From the NCBI GenBank assembly GCA_016840185.1, contig JAEOSV010000129.1:1-15995 (forward strand): 15,995 nucleotides of DNA. The letters run 5' to 3'. Made by a program: the position numbers and the translations under genes. This DNA is from Candidatus Hermodarchaeota archaeon. Its GTDB lineage: Archaea; Asgardarchaeota; Hermodarchaeia; Hermodarchaeales; Hermodarchaeaceae. Positions 7,231 through 13,575 of the stretch are shown in pieces (the stretch's first letter is position 1; each line of letters opens with the position of its first letter). The notes below the pieces were generated by a model that worked only from the letters and a program-made list of their open reading frames with translations, had not been told where the DNA came from and made no database searches.

Positions 7231-8073
7231 TTGATCAGGCTGGGCACGGCAGGATGGAAGTATGAAGATTGGGTCGGTAGTTTCTACCCTTCAAAGAAAC
7301 ATCAGTTCACATATTTTAGCAAAATCTTCAATACTGCGGAAATCAACTCGACCTTCTATACCTTCCCAAGCCGAAAAGTAGTCGAAATTTGGGCTCGTGC
7401 ACCTGAGGATTTCATTTTTACTGCGAAGGTGCCACAAGAGATCACTCACAAACTCCGGCTTAACGTGACTAAAGGCGCTGATCAACGCATGCAAGATTAT
7501 CTTCAGTTAATGAAACCCATACGTGAAGCCAATCGGTTAGGACCCCTTCTTGTCCAATTACCACCATCTTTTGAATACGACCATTTCGGGGTTTTAGAGA
7601 ACTTCTTGCAGACACTTCCTGACGAATGGGAATACGCCGTCGAGTTTCGTCATCTTTCGTGGATGCAGGATGACACATTTGAACTACTCCGACGTTTTCA
7701 AGTTGCTTATTGTATTGTGGATGAGCCGCTACTTCCTCCCCGTGTCGAGATTACGGCGCCTTTCACGTATATTCGTTGGCATGGACATGGAAAGAAGCTC
7801 TGGTATTATTACTTATACAATCAAGAGGAGTTAGAGGCATGGGTGCCTAAAGTTCAAAACAGCATAAAGCAGGCACCCAACGGCGTCTTCGGGTATTTTA
7901 ATAATCACTGGCATGGTTTTGCTGCTCGGAATTGTGTTGAAATGATAGAGCTCCTGGGAATGTCTCATCGCATGCCTAAGCATGTCCGTGACCGGGTGAA
8001 CCGCGTAACCGATCAACGAATCAAAAGTAAGCCCATGCAGCAAACCGCCTTGACCGAGTTCTCAAAGAAATAG
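7231..8073 (+). CDS. DUF72 (YecE-like) TIM-barrel protein
   Basis: 280 residues starting at TTG 7231, chosen because the family begins almost exactly at this motif (here IRLGTAGWKYEDWVGSFYP) and TGGGA lies 6 nt upstream; no ATG fits. Family landmarks in order: EINSTFYTFPS (about 38-48), FIFTAKVPQEITH (about 61-73), LLVQLPPSF (about 106-114), AVEFRHLSW (about 136-144), YIRWHGHG then YYYLYNQEELEAW, and FGYFNNHWHGFAARN (about 221-235). The family has a UV-endonuclease-like TIM-barrel fold, but its reaction is unknown. Here the usual Asn-rich signature is followed by a His-rich HWHG variant. The gene stands alone and is convergent with the membrane-protein cluster, with a 22-nt gap. Confidence 0.87.
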   Translation: MIRLGTAGWKYEDWVGSFYPSKKHQFTYFSKIFNTAEINSTFYTFPSRKVVEIWARAPEDFIFTAKVPQEITHKLRLNVTKGADQRMQDYLQLMKPIREANRLGPLLVQLPPSFEYDHFGVLENFLQTLPDEWEYAVEFRHLSWMQDDTFELLRRFQVAYCIVDEPLLPPRVEITAPFTYIRWHGHGKKLWYYYLYNQEELEAWVPKVQNSIKQAPNGVFGYFNNHWHGFAARNCVEMIELLGMSHRMPKHVRDRVNRVTDQRIKSKPMQQTALTEFSKK

Positions 8074-8095
8074 ATTCCAAACAGTGGTTATGCAT

Positions 8096-8503
8096 CTATG
8101 TTTTTGTTTCAGGTGCAGGTTTGGGATTGAATTTGGAGTAGCGATAGGCTGGAATCCCGAACATACCTCCTGCAAAGAGCATGCTGAAGGCTAGTATAAG
8201 ATAATCATAGCCAAAAGGATCGGGACCAAAGATGCCTTGAAGGCGTACGAAAATCAAGATGATTGCAAAGACCACGGCAGCTTGAATTACGTACATGAGG
8301 CTGATTGACTGTTTTCTCCGAGTGTCATAGTAGTAGCTGAAGGCTAGTGTAATGCCATAAAATAGTCCGAGACCAACACACCAGAGAAGATTGAAAATCA
8401 ACCCATAATATACCATGACACAGAATAACACCGCCATAAGAATCGTAAGTATAACGAAAGTTGGAGTCCAAAGTCTCTGCTTCTTCCCTTCAGGTTCTTC
8501 CAT
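8096..8503 (-). CDS. Four-TM membrane protein, last gene of membrane cluster
   Basis: 135 residues with a short charged N-terminus (MEEPEGKKQR) and four hydrophobic helices at about 13-34, 37-58, 69-88 and 99-119. A basic loop (YYYDTRRKQ) lies between helices 2 and 3, and the soluble tail is Lys/Pro-rich. No catalytic or ligand motif stands out and I do not recognise the family. ATG 8503 is supported by GAGGT 8 nt upstream. It follows the seven-TM gene at 8550-9263 by 46 nt on the same strand with a good SD and no obvious promoter between, so the two are probably cotranscribed and may form one membrane complex. Confidence 0.72.
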   Translation of the reverse strand: MEEPEGKKQRLWTPTFVILTILMAVLFCVMVYYGLIFNLLWCVGLGLFYGITLAFSYYYDTRRKQSISLMYVIQAAVVFAIILIFVRLQGIFGPDPFGYDYLILAFSMLFAGGMFGIPAYRYSKFNPKPAPETKT

Positions 8504-8536
8504 TTCTTATTACCTCGTTGAGTTGTCTCTCAGATT

Positions 8537-8555
8537 GTTTAGGTGAAACCTAAAC
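8537..8555 (-). promoter_or_regulatory. Perfect stem-loop spanning the stop codon between two membrane genes
   Basis: An 8-bp perfect inverted repeat GTTTAGGT/ACCTAAAC (8537-8544 with 8548-8555, 3-nt loop) covers the TAG of the seven-TM gene (8550-8552), about 35 nt before the next start. No T-run follows on the minus strand, so it is more likely an mRNA processing, stability or coupling element than a terminator. Confidence 0.4.
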
Positions 8556-9263
8556 GGGAACACGGAGCACACCATAACCTGTGAGCCATAGACCAATGAG
8601 TATTATAATACGTCCCATGGTGATAACTTGACAAATAGGAATCACTCGGGTTTCGAGAAGCCCACCGATGAGCAACAGGAGTAAACCCAATAACACTATG
8701 AATGGCACAAACTTGGATTCATAGCCTTTGAACTTACGATAAAAGAAGTCAATAGCTAACCCAACGAAGAAGGTCAGAGAAAGACCAACAGCGAAGATAA
8801 CAATAAGATCAGGACGAACATCGGTGATGAGCCCAGAACACACCCATTCAGCGGTGGACGGATTCGCTAACAGTAAGACATCTAGTGTTACAATGAGCCA
8901 TGGGATGAAAAATAGAATAATCCCCCATTTTCGAGTTTCAAGCCACACTGGATAGGCAAGGAGAACACCCCAAATGCCAATGAGGGAAACACCAAACATA
9001 AAGAGAATCCAGAATCCTTGCCAATACGGAAATATTAGAGCTATACCAGGATGCGTTGGGAAGAATGCTGCACGATACGTCCATACGGCATGAGCGGCCC
9101 CAAAGAACATGATAGCTAATCCGAACACGATCGTTGGGCGTCGTTCAGGACATCCTTGCTTCGAAGCGCGATAAAGAATGAAAAGACCAAGAAGGAAAGT
9201 TGAAATTGTGAAGGCAATACCGATGCTAAATGTGAAGGCATTTGCCAAGATGTATTGAACCAT
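8550..9263 (-). CDS. Seven-TM membrane protein (paralogue A)
   Basis: 237 residues with seven hydrophobic helices at about 10-31, 44-63, 80-104, 113-134, 152-174, 184-202 and 212-231; there is almost no soluble part. The C-terminal three helices resemble those of the 9471-10223 product: LLGLLLLLIGGLLE then GRIIILIGLWLTGYGVL here, against LGLLFIFLGVLVE then VRALVLVGVILLWFGYRL there. Length and helix order agree too, so I infer ancient duplication. Helix 7 has no retinal-type Lys. Cys38, Cys142 and Cys211 are not conserved in the partner. The layout is reminiscent of seven-TM sensor input domains, but no kinase or effector domain is attached. ATG 9263 has GAGG 7 nt upstream. A TATA-like CCTTTAAAAG (about 9343-9352) suggests its own promoter. 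Confidence 0.75.
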   Translation of the reverse strand: MVQYILANAFTFSIGIAFTISTFLLGLFILYRASKQGCPERRPTIVFGLAIMFFGAAHAVWTYRAAFFPTHPGIALIFPYWQGFWILFMFGVSLIGIWGVLLAYPVWLETRKWGIILFFIPWLIVTLDVLLLANPSTAEWVCSGLITDVRPDLIVIFAVGLSLTFFVGLAIDFFYRKFKGYESKFVPFIVLLGLLLLLIGGLLETRVIPICQVITMGRIIILIGLWLTGYGVLRVPV

Positions 9264-9342
9264 GAGAATTCCTCACAGGGCAGTGGTTCCACGTCACTCC
9301 TATAAAACGTTGACTAAATCAGTCTATGAGACCCATGATTAC

Positions 9343-9352
9343 TTTTAAAGGT
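9343..9352 (-). promoter_or_regulatory. TATA-like box upstream of seven-TM gene A
   Basis: On the minus strand CCTTTAAAAG lies about 80-90 nt before ATG 9263, predicting a leader of about 55 nt. A second AT-rich stretch (GTTTTATAGGAG) lies nearer the start. Confidence 0.35.
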
Positions 9353-9416
9353 CAGTGGTGATGGTGATTCGTGTTTAGGTTTTGTCCACTTCTTTGAATT
9401 TGAGAAAGAGAAGGTG

Positions 9417-9445
9417 TCCGTACAGCGATTATGCACCTGTACGGA
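9417..9445 (-). terminator. 9-bp perfect inverted repeat after seven-TM gene B
   Basis: TCCGTACAG (9417-9425) pairs perfectly with CTGTACGGA (9437-9445) across an 11-nt loop, 26 nt beyond the stop of the 9471-10223 gene. Downstream on the minus strand is a pyrimidine-rich CACCTTCTCTTTCTC rather than a pure T-run. It may be a terminator or 3'-end stabiliser; an operator for the following gene is also possible. Confidence 0.45.
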
Positions 9446-9470
9446 GTTATGAAGACTGATGGGTGCGTTT

Positions 9471-10223
9471 TCAACGCATTACAAGGTTTGCCAGACGATA
9501 TCCGAACCAAAGGAGGATGACTCCGACAAGGACAAGGGCTCGAACGGCAATCACTGGATAGGTTAAAGGTGAGATGAAAAGGAGTGCAAATTCAACAAGC
9601 ACTCCAAGAAAGATGAACAAGAGGCCTAGCCAAATTGACATATCCTTTATCATGACTCGTGTACCCAAACCGCGCCGTGTTCGCATGTATAAGAAGTAGG
9701 AAATGAGCGGGATAAGACCCATGTAAATTACTGTGCATACTACTGTAATCACTGTGAATCCAATGCCATAATAGGTTGAAAGATTCGGCGCAATCCACGT
9801 AACGAATCCATGAATTACGGTATTGGGATGTGTGAGTGCTGCGGGCCATAAAAGTGCTGCAAATCCAGCCAATCCGATGAGAGGAAGGAAAGCTCCATAT
9901 TGTGATCGCCCCGACCAGTATTCTTTGTTATAGATGCGGATCACCCAGAAGACCATGAAAAAGGCGGAGATTCCAAGAAAGAGTCCCCATTGAACAGACC
10001 AACCTTGAAGCATGAGATATGTGGCATCAGGGATAGCAACTATTGCTCGTAAACCGATTGTGAGATATCCTAACGCCAAAAAGATCAACATGAAAACTGC
10101 GTATAAAATGAGAGTTCGATCCTGTTCAGGTCTGAGGATGTACTCAATGAATAGAAGCAGCCCAAAGAGGAGCGCGATGATGAATATTCCTAAACTGACG
10201 CCAGCGTCTAAATAAATTGACAG
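9471..10223 (-). CDS. Seven-TM membrane protein (paralogue B), probable non-AUG start
   Basis: The first ATG in frame is 10091, giving 206 residues and only six helices. The frame continues open upstream to a TAA just before ATC at about 10259. That extension encodes another hydrophobic helix (SLGIFIIALLFGLLLFIEYI), as needed to match paralogue A. The only plausible initiation codon is CTG 10223, 7 nt after a perfect SD GGAGG (10231-10235), with ATT 10217 as a weaker choice. A TATA box TTTATAAA (10259-10266) sits about 40 nt upstream. This gives about 250 residues with seven helices at roughly 8-30, 37-60, 76-96, 111-131, 155-180, 196-217 and 224-245. Helices 5-7 resemble paralogue A. I recognise no family, and there is no soluble domain. 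The gene is divergent from mer. Confidence 0.72.
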   Translation of the reverse strand: MSIYLDAGVSLGIFIIALLFGLLLFIEYILRPEQDRTLILYAVFMLIFLALGYLTIGLRAIVAIPDATYLMLQGWSVQWGLFLGISAFFMVFWVIRIYNKEYWSGRSQYGAFLPLIGLAGFAALLWPAALTHPNTVIHGFVTWIAPNLSTYYGIGFTVITVVCTVIYMGLIPLISYFLYMRTRRGLGTRVMIKDMSIWLGLLFIFLGVLVEFALLFISPLTYPVIAVRALVLVGVILLWFGYRLANLVMR

Positions 10224-10258
10224 GTTATAACCTCCGGAAGCAAGACTCCGATTAAAGA

Positions 10259-10266
10259 TTTATAAA
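10259..10266. promoter_or_regulatory. Symmetric TATA box between seven-TM gene B and mer
   Basis: TTTATAAA is self-complementary and so reads as a TATA box on both strands. It lies about 40 nt before the proposed CTG start on the minus strand, and about 105 nt before mer on the plus strand. A nearer T-rich element (TTTTTTATTG, about 10316-10325) may be the real mer promoter. Confidence 0.4.
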
Positions 10267-10370
10267 AATGTAGCTTTTGTGACGATTTTTCTCAAACGAT
10301 AATTATTACCTTTCATTTTTTATTGAGAACCCAGTAATGTTATGCTATTCCTATCAAAGGAGGACATTGT

Positions 10371-11375
10371 ATGGCATCGAAGCTTCGCTTTGCAGTTGAA
10401 TTTGTACCACAAGAAGCGTACTGGCAAACAACAGCCTTGGGTATTTTAGCTGAAAAATATGGATTCGATTTTTGCTGGATAACCGATCATTTCAACAATC
10501 GGTCAGTTTACGTTATTCTAAGTTTACTTGCGAATTACACGGATTCAATCATGATTGGACCAGGTGTGACCAACCCCTATCTAATCAACCCAGTACAGAC
10601 AGCTTCAACACTAATGTCATTAGACAACCTTTCTGGCGGTCGAGCGATTTTAGGAATTGGGGCCGGAGATAAAATCACACTCAACCTCTTAGGAATCGAG
10701 AGACGGAAACCACTAACCGCGGTAAGAGAAAGCACACAAATATTCCGCACCATCTTTGACACCGGGAAGATCAAGGACTTTGAAGGAACCGTTTTTTCAG
10801 TGGAGAAAGCAAAAGTCGCCTTTGAAAAAACTGGCGACCTTCCAATTTACATCGGCGCACAAGGACCCAAAATGCTCCAACTCGCCGGTGCAAAGGGCCA
10901 AGGTGTATTGGTAAATGCGTCTCATCCCGTCGATTTTGAGTTTGCTATGAAACAAATCAAGAAAGGCGTAAAGGATGCACAACGAAAGTTGTCCGACGTT
11001 GATGTTTCTGCCTATGCAAGTGTTTCAGTTGCACAAAAGATGGAGAAGGCAACCAAGGCGGCTACTCCTGTTGTTGCCTTCATCGTGGCTGGATCTCCTC
11101 CTGTGGTTCTTGAACGACATGGGATTTCACCTGAAAGTGTTGAACCCATTGCGCAAGGGCTTGGTAAGGGTGACTTCCCTGCAGCCTTTGGAGCCGTCAC
11201 GGATGCGATGCTCGATGCATTCTGTATACGGGGAACACCGGCTGAGTGCACTGAGAAAATCAAAGCATTACAGAAAGTGGGTATAACTCAATTCGTCTTT
11301 GGTTCACCGATAGGACCAAAGAAACGGATATCAATGGAGCTAGCTAGTAAAGATATCTTACCTCACTTCAAATAA
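10371..11375 (+). CDS. mer: F420-dependent methylene-H4MPT reductase (Mer)
   Basis: 334 residues of the bacterial-luciferase-like TIM-barrel superfamily, with close similarity to archaeal Mer along the whole length: LRFAVEFVPQEAYW at the N-terminus, WITDHFNNRSVY (about 36-47), IGPGVTNPYLINP (about 62-74), SGGRAILGIGAGDK (about 88-101), PIYIGAQGPKML (about 157-168), VVAFIVAGSPPVVLERHG and TQFVFGSPIGP near the C-terminus. Mer reversibly reduces methylene-H4MPT to methyl-H4MPT with F420H2, a step of methanogenesis and of the archaeal Wood-Ljungdahl pathway. Length is normal for Mer (about 320-330). A near-consensus SD (AAAGGAGG, 10356-10363) lies 7 nt before ATG 10371, suggesting high translation. 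A related F420-dependent oxidoreductase cannot be fully excluded, but the GSPP and GPGVTNPY motifs argue for Mer itself. Confidence 0.9.
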   Translation: MASKLRFAVEFVPQEAYWQTTALGILAEKYGFDFCWITDHFNNRSVYVILSLLANYTDSIMIGPGVTNPYLINPVQTASTLMSLDNLSGGRAILGIGAGDKITLNLLGIERRKPLTAVRESTQIFRTIFDTGKIKDFEGTVFSVEKAKVAFEKTGDLPIYIGAQGPKMLQLAGAKGQGVLVNASHPVDFEFAMKQIKKGVKDAQRKLSDVDVSAYASVSVAQKMEKATKAATPVVAFIVAGSPPVVLERHGISPESVEPIAQGLGKGDFPAAFGAVTDAMLDAFCIRGTPAECTEKIKALQKVGITQFVFGSPIGPKKRISMELASKDILPHFK

Positions 11376-11395
11376 ACCAAAATTCACTTCTCTGC

Positions 11396-11414
11396 CCTTT
11401 CATCCCTTGAAAGG
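11396..11414. terminator. Stem-loop between convergent mer and small orphan
   Basis: CCTTTCA (11396-11402) pairs with TGAAAGG (11408-11414) across a 5-nt loop, in the 54-nt gap between two convergent genes. It is a candidate bidirectional terminator, though no long T-run follows on either strand. Confidence 0.4.
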
Positions 11415-11429
11415 AATTGGCTGAATCGT

Positions 11430-11681
11430 TTACAGATCCTGTTCCACGTAAGCTTGCCAGGAGAGTGTGGGCGCATCTGATTCATCAGCTGAGAGGGCTA
11501 ACGATGTGACCTTCTTTCGGGTGACTCGACCATCGATAAGGGTTTCCATAAAGACAGTGAGGTAGTGGATATCGCGTTTGTTCTTATCCTTGCGCGTTTC
11601 TATGACCTTGATTAGTTTGAACGCGTGGTCGGGTAATCCGGGTACTGTGCTGGTCTGTGATGTGATTAAGGGCGAACTCAT
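11430..11681 (-). CDS. Small soluble protein of unknown function
   Basis: 83 residues (start MSSPLITSQTSTVPGL). The centre, HAFKLIKVIETRKDKNKRD followed by IHYLTVFMETLIDGRVTRKK, looks like a small beta-rich domain with a strongly basic turn. There is no membrane segment, Cys or signal. No family recognised. It is supported as real by GAGGG with an 8-nt spacer before ATG 11681 and by a TATA-like TATATA (11719-11724) about 40 nt upstream on the minus strand. It is convergent with mer and follows the DUF3786 gene by 169 nt. Confidence 0.6.
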   Translation of the reverse strand: MSSPLITSQTSTVPGLPDHAFKLIKVIETRKDKNKRDIHYLTVFMETLIDGRVTRKKVTSLALSADESDAPTLSWQAYVEQDL

Positions 11682-11850
11682 ACAAAATCCCTCAAATATA
11701 TATTAATTCTGTATAACATATATAGCTTGGGGCAATACAGAAAATACCCTCCAACCCCAATCAAATAATAATTATTATTTAATATGTATATACGCTTTTA
11801 AGCCGAATTATACAAAAAATCGACAGGAGACGAATGCACTCGAAGCGGTT
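11682..11850. other. AT-rich intergenic region with 18-bp palindrome
   Basis: The interval contains the TATA box of the small orphan (11719-11724, minus), a perfect 18-bp AT-only palindrome AAATAATAATTATTATTT (11763-11780), and a further TATA-like ATGTATATAC at 11784-11793. The palindrome could be a regulator-binding site or a termination element for the DUF3786 gene, whose stop is at 11851. Confidence 0.4.
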
Positions 11851-12648
11851 CTAGAGGACCTTCGCAACGGCAAGTAACCGATAGGTTGTAAGAGAGGCAA
11901 GGTGAGCGTGAGCCTCAGCATCAAGATAAGCTGCCGCAGAGCCATCAAGGTAGATCCTTGCTCGGGCCGGGAACTCATCGTCGGCTTTCCAAATCGAATA
12001 GGTGTAGGGGACGAGAGGTAGACCCGGAATGGTGTAGGCGAGATCTCCTACAGTTGCAGGGGTACCGTTAAGGCGTTTCGCTGCTTCCTCAAAGACTTCT
12101 GGAGTTCCACTGAGGTGTTTCTCGATAGGTTTGACAGCACGACCCTCAAAAACCGAGGCGTAGACACGACCTCCCGAAATTTGTTTGTAGCTAATGTAAT
12201 CCTTGGTGAGTGGTGTTTCTTCCGCCTTCGCATACTGGTTGAGTAGAAAAAAGATGTATTCGAATTTCGGGTCGAACGATTTATTCTGAGTGAGATCAGT
12301 GATGCTGCCATCGGCTAGATTTACTTCTAAATCAAGGAAACGCAGTGTGTCGCCTTTAGGGAACCCAAGACGTCCTGGAAGCGTAAGCATCTTGTCTTTG
12401 CAGTTTTTCCAAGTCCACAGATCAAAACCTTCCATTTTGGCCATGCTACCGATCACATCCTTTCTAAATCGAGCCTGAGTATCGTTATCAAGTGGATGTT
12501 TTATGTTTAACTCTCTTCCAGATGGGCTTTTCGCAACGTTTTCCTTGGTTTCGCGTGGTTTCCCGATATCTTTAAGGCGTGATTTGGCGCGATAGTAGTC
12601 TATCTGAGGTTCGAGATGTAAGCTGGTATGGCGAGAACTACAGTCCAT
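11851..12648 (-). CDS. DUF3786 family protein
   Basis: About 265 residues from ATG 12648; a start at 12735 is open but lies deep inside the divergent gene and encodes an atypical leader. The C-terminal ~150 residues match DUF3786: YIFFLLNQYAKAEETPLTKD, then ISYKQISGGRVYASVFEGR, a variable helix, LPLVPYTYSIWKADDEFPAR and ARIYLDGSAAAYLDAEAHAH. The family is of unknown function and, to my knowledge, occurs mainly in anaerobes such as acetogens, sulfate reducers and methanogens; a link to corrinoid or C1 metabolism is only inference. The N-terminal ~60 residues are charged and look like an extension. No membrane segment or Cys cluster is seen. Its 5' end overlaps the divergent Roadblock gene by 21 nt. 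Confidence 0.75.
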   Translation of the reverse strand: MDCSSRHTSLHLEPQIDYYRAKSRLKDIGKPRETKENVAKSPSGRELNIKHPLDNDTQARFRKDVIGSMAKMEGFDLWTWKNCKDKMLTLPGRLGFPKGDTLRFLDLEVNLADGSITDLTQNKSFDPKFEYIFFLLNQYAKAEETPLTKDYISYKQISGGRVYASVFEGRAVKPIEKHLSGTPEVFEEAAKRLNGTPATVGDLAYTIPGLPLVPYTYSIWKADDEFPARARIYLDGSAAAYLDAEAHAHLASLTTYRLLAVAKVL

Positions 12649-13014
12649 GATGCAAATCACGAAGAAATATTGCGTGAAATCATTGCAGAACTTGACCAGC
12701 GGAGTGGAATCAAGGGATGGGCAATCATTAGCCAAGAGGGCTTGCTAATTGAACACCGCATGCCCCCTAGCGTCAACCCCCATTTACTGGCTGGAAACGC
12801 TGCCGCACTCGCCCATTCTGCACAAGTTGTCATAGGACAAACTGATTCGGGCCCCATGAACCAAGTGCTACTCGATGGAGAAAAACAATTTATAATTCTA
12901 GTTGGCGGGGAACAACATCTCATCTTTCTTGTCATGGCTGACCAAAAGTCCGATCTCAAGCCCTTGGGTGAATACCTTGCTTCAGCTGCTAGCCGTTTTC
13001 AATCTCAAAGCTAG
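12628..13014 (+). CDS. Roadblock/LC7 domain protein
   Basis: 128 residues forming a single Roadblock/LC7 domain: an N-terminal helix ILREIIAELDQRSGIKGWAI (about 14-33), strands with SQEGLLIEHRMP, a central helix LLAGNAAALAHSAQVVIG (about 53-70), QVLLDGEKQFIILVG, LIFLVMADQKSD and a final helix. In bacteria, MglB of this fold is a GTPase-activating partner of Ras-like MglA; in Asgard archaea Roadblock proteins are numerous and found beside small GTPases. No GTPase gene is in the window. ATG 12628 has no good SD. TTG 12670 just before REIIAEL would give a typical compact domain and remove the overlap with DUF3786, so the start is uncertain. It is convergent with the dCMP deaminase (9-nt gap). 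Confidence 0.83.
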   Translation: MARTTVHDANHEEILREIIAELDQRSGIKGWAIISQEGLLIEHRMPPSVNPHLLAGNAAALAHSAQVVIGQTDSGPMNQVLLDGEKQFIILVGGEQHLIFLVMADQKSDLKPLGEYLASAASRFQSQS

Positions 13015-13023
13015 ATTTCAAGG

Positions 13024-13536
13024 TTATTTTTCTAAAAAGTCGATTTTGATGCCGGAATCCTTGAGCATTTGAATCCCATCTTCATCAGGATATTTTCGTT
13101 TGACAAACACCTGTTTGATTCCGGCGTTGATCAGCATTTTTGCACATATCGTGCATGGTGAATGAGTTACATACAGGGTCGCGTCACGGCTACTCACACC
13201 ATGTAAAGCACACTGGATAATCGCATTCTGCTCTGCGTGAACCCCACGACATAACTCGTGTCGTTCACCGGGTTTCACTCCCGCTTTTAACCGTAAACAG
13301 GTTTCTGTGGTACAGTGTTTTGTATTCATTGGAGTACCGTTGTATCCTGTTGCGAGAATGTGTTTATTGCGAACAAGAACAGCCCCCACCTGCCGTCGAA
13401 CACACGTGGAGCGAGTTGCAGCCAGCTCAGCAAACTGAATGAAGTATTCATCGATTGTCGGTCGAAGCCGTTCTAACCCCGGTTGGTCTTTCGCAGGAAC
13501 TAGGCCGTTGTTTGCGGGTGTTTTCGGGTCCGTCAT
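13024..13536 (-). CDS. Deoxycytidylate (dCMP) deaminase
   Basis: 170 residues of the zinc-dependent CMP/dCMP deaminase family. The zinc site is HAE (His100, Glu102 as proton shuttle) with PCTIC (Cys128, Cys131). Flanking motifs RRQVGAVLVRNKHILATGYN (about 48-67) and TKHCTTETCLR, then LCRGVHAEQNAI (about 95-106), are those of dCMP deaminase rather than cytidine or tRNA-adenosine deaminase. The enzyme converts dCMP to dUMP for dTMP synthesis. ATG 13536 lacks an SD. A GGATATAC element about 15 nt upstream may be chance; the 39-nt gap after the CTP synthase stop suggests cotranscription. The N-terminal ~25 residues are Pro/Lys-rich and extend beyond the core domain. Confidence 0.9.
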   Translation of the reverse strand: MTDPKTPANNGLVPAKDQPGLERLRPTIDEYFIQFAELAATRSTCVRRQVGAVLVRNKHILATGYNGTPMNTKHCTTETCLRLKAGVKPGERHELCRGVHAEQNAIIQCALHGVSSRDATLYVTHSPCTICAKMLINAGIKQVFVKRKYPDEDGIQMLKDSGIKIDFLEK

Positions 13537-13575
13537 CGTGGTGGCATCTCTTGTATATCCTGGTCCTTATTGTCC

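Noticed and set aside
11834..11854. Seven-codon plus-strand minigene (MHSKRF) with AGGAG 4 nt upstream and a TATA-like box before it
   Set aside because: Too short to support, overlaps the end of the DUF3786 gene, and no downstream reading frame gives it a leader-peptide role.
12649..12735. Longer N-terminus for the DUF3786 protein (start at 12735)
   Set aside because: It would lie over 100 nt inside the divergent Roadblock gene, and the added residues do not resemble the family.
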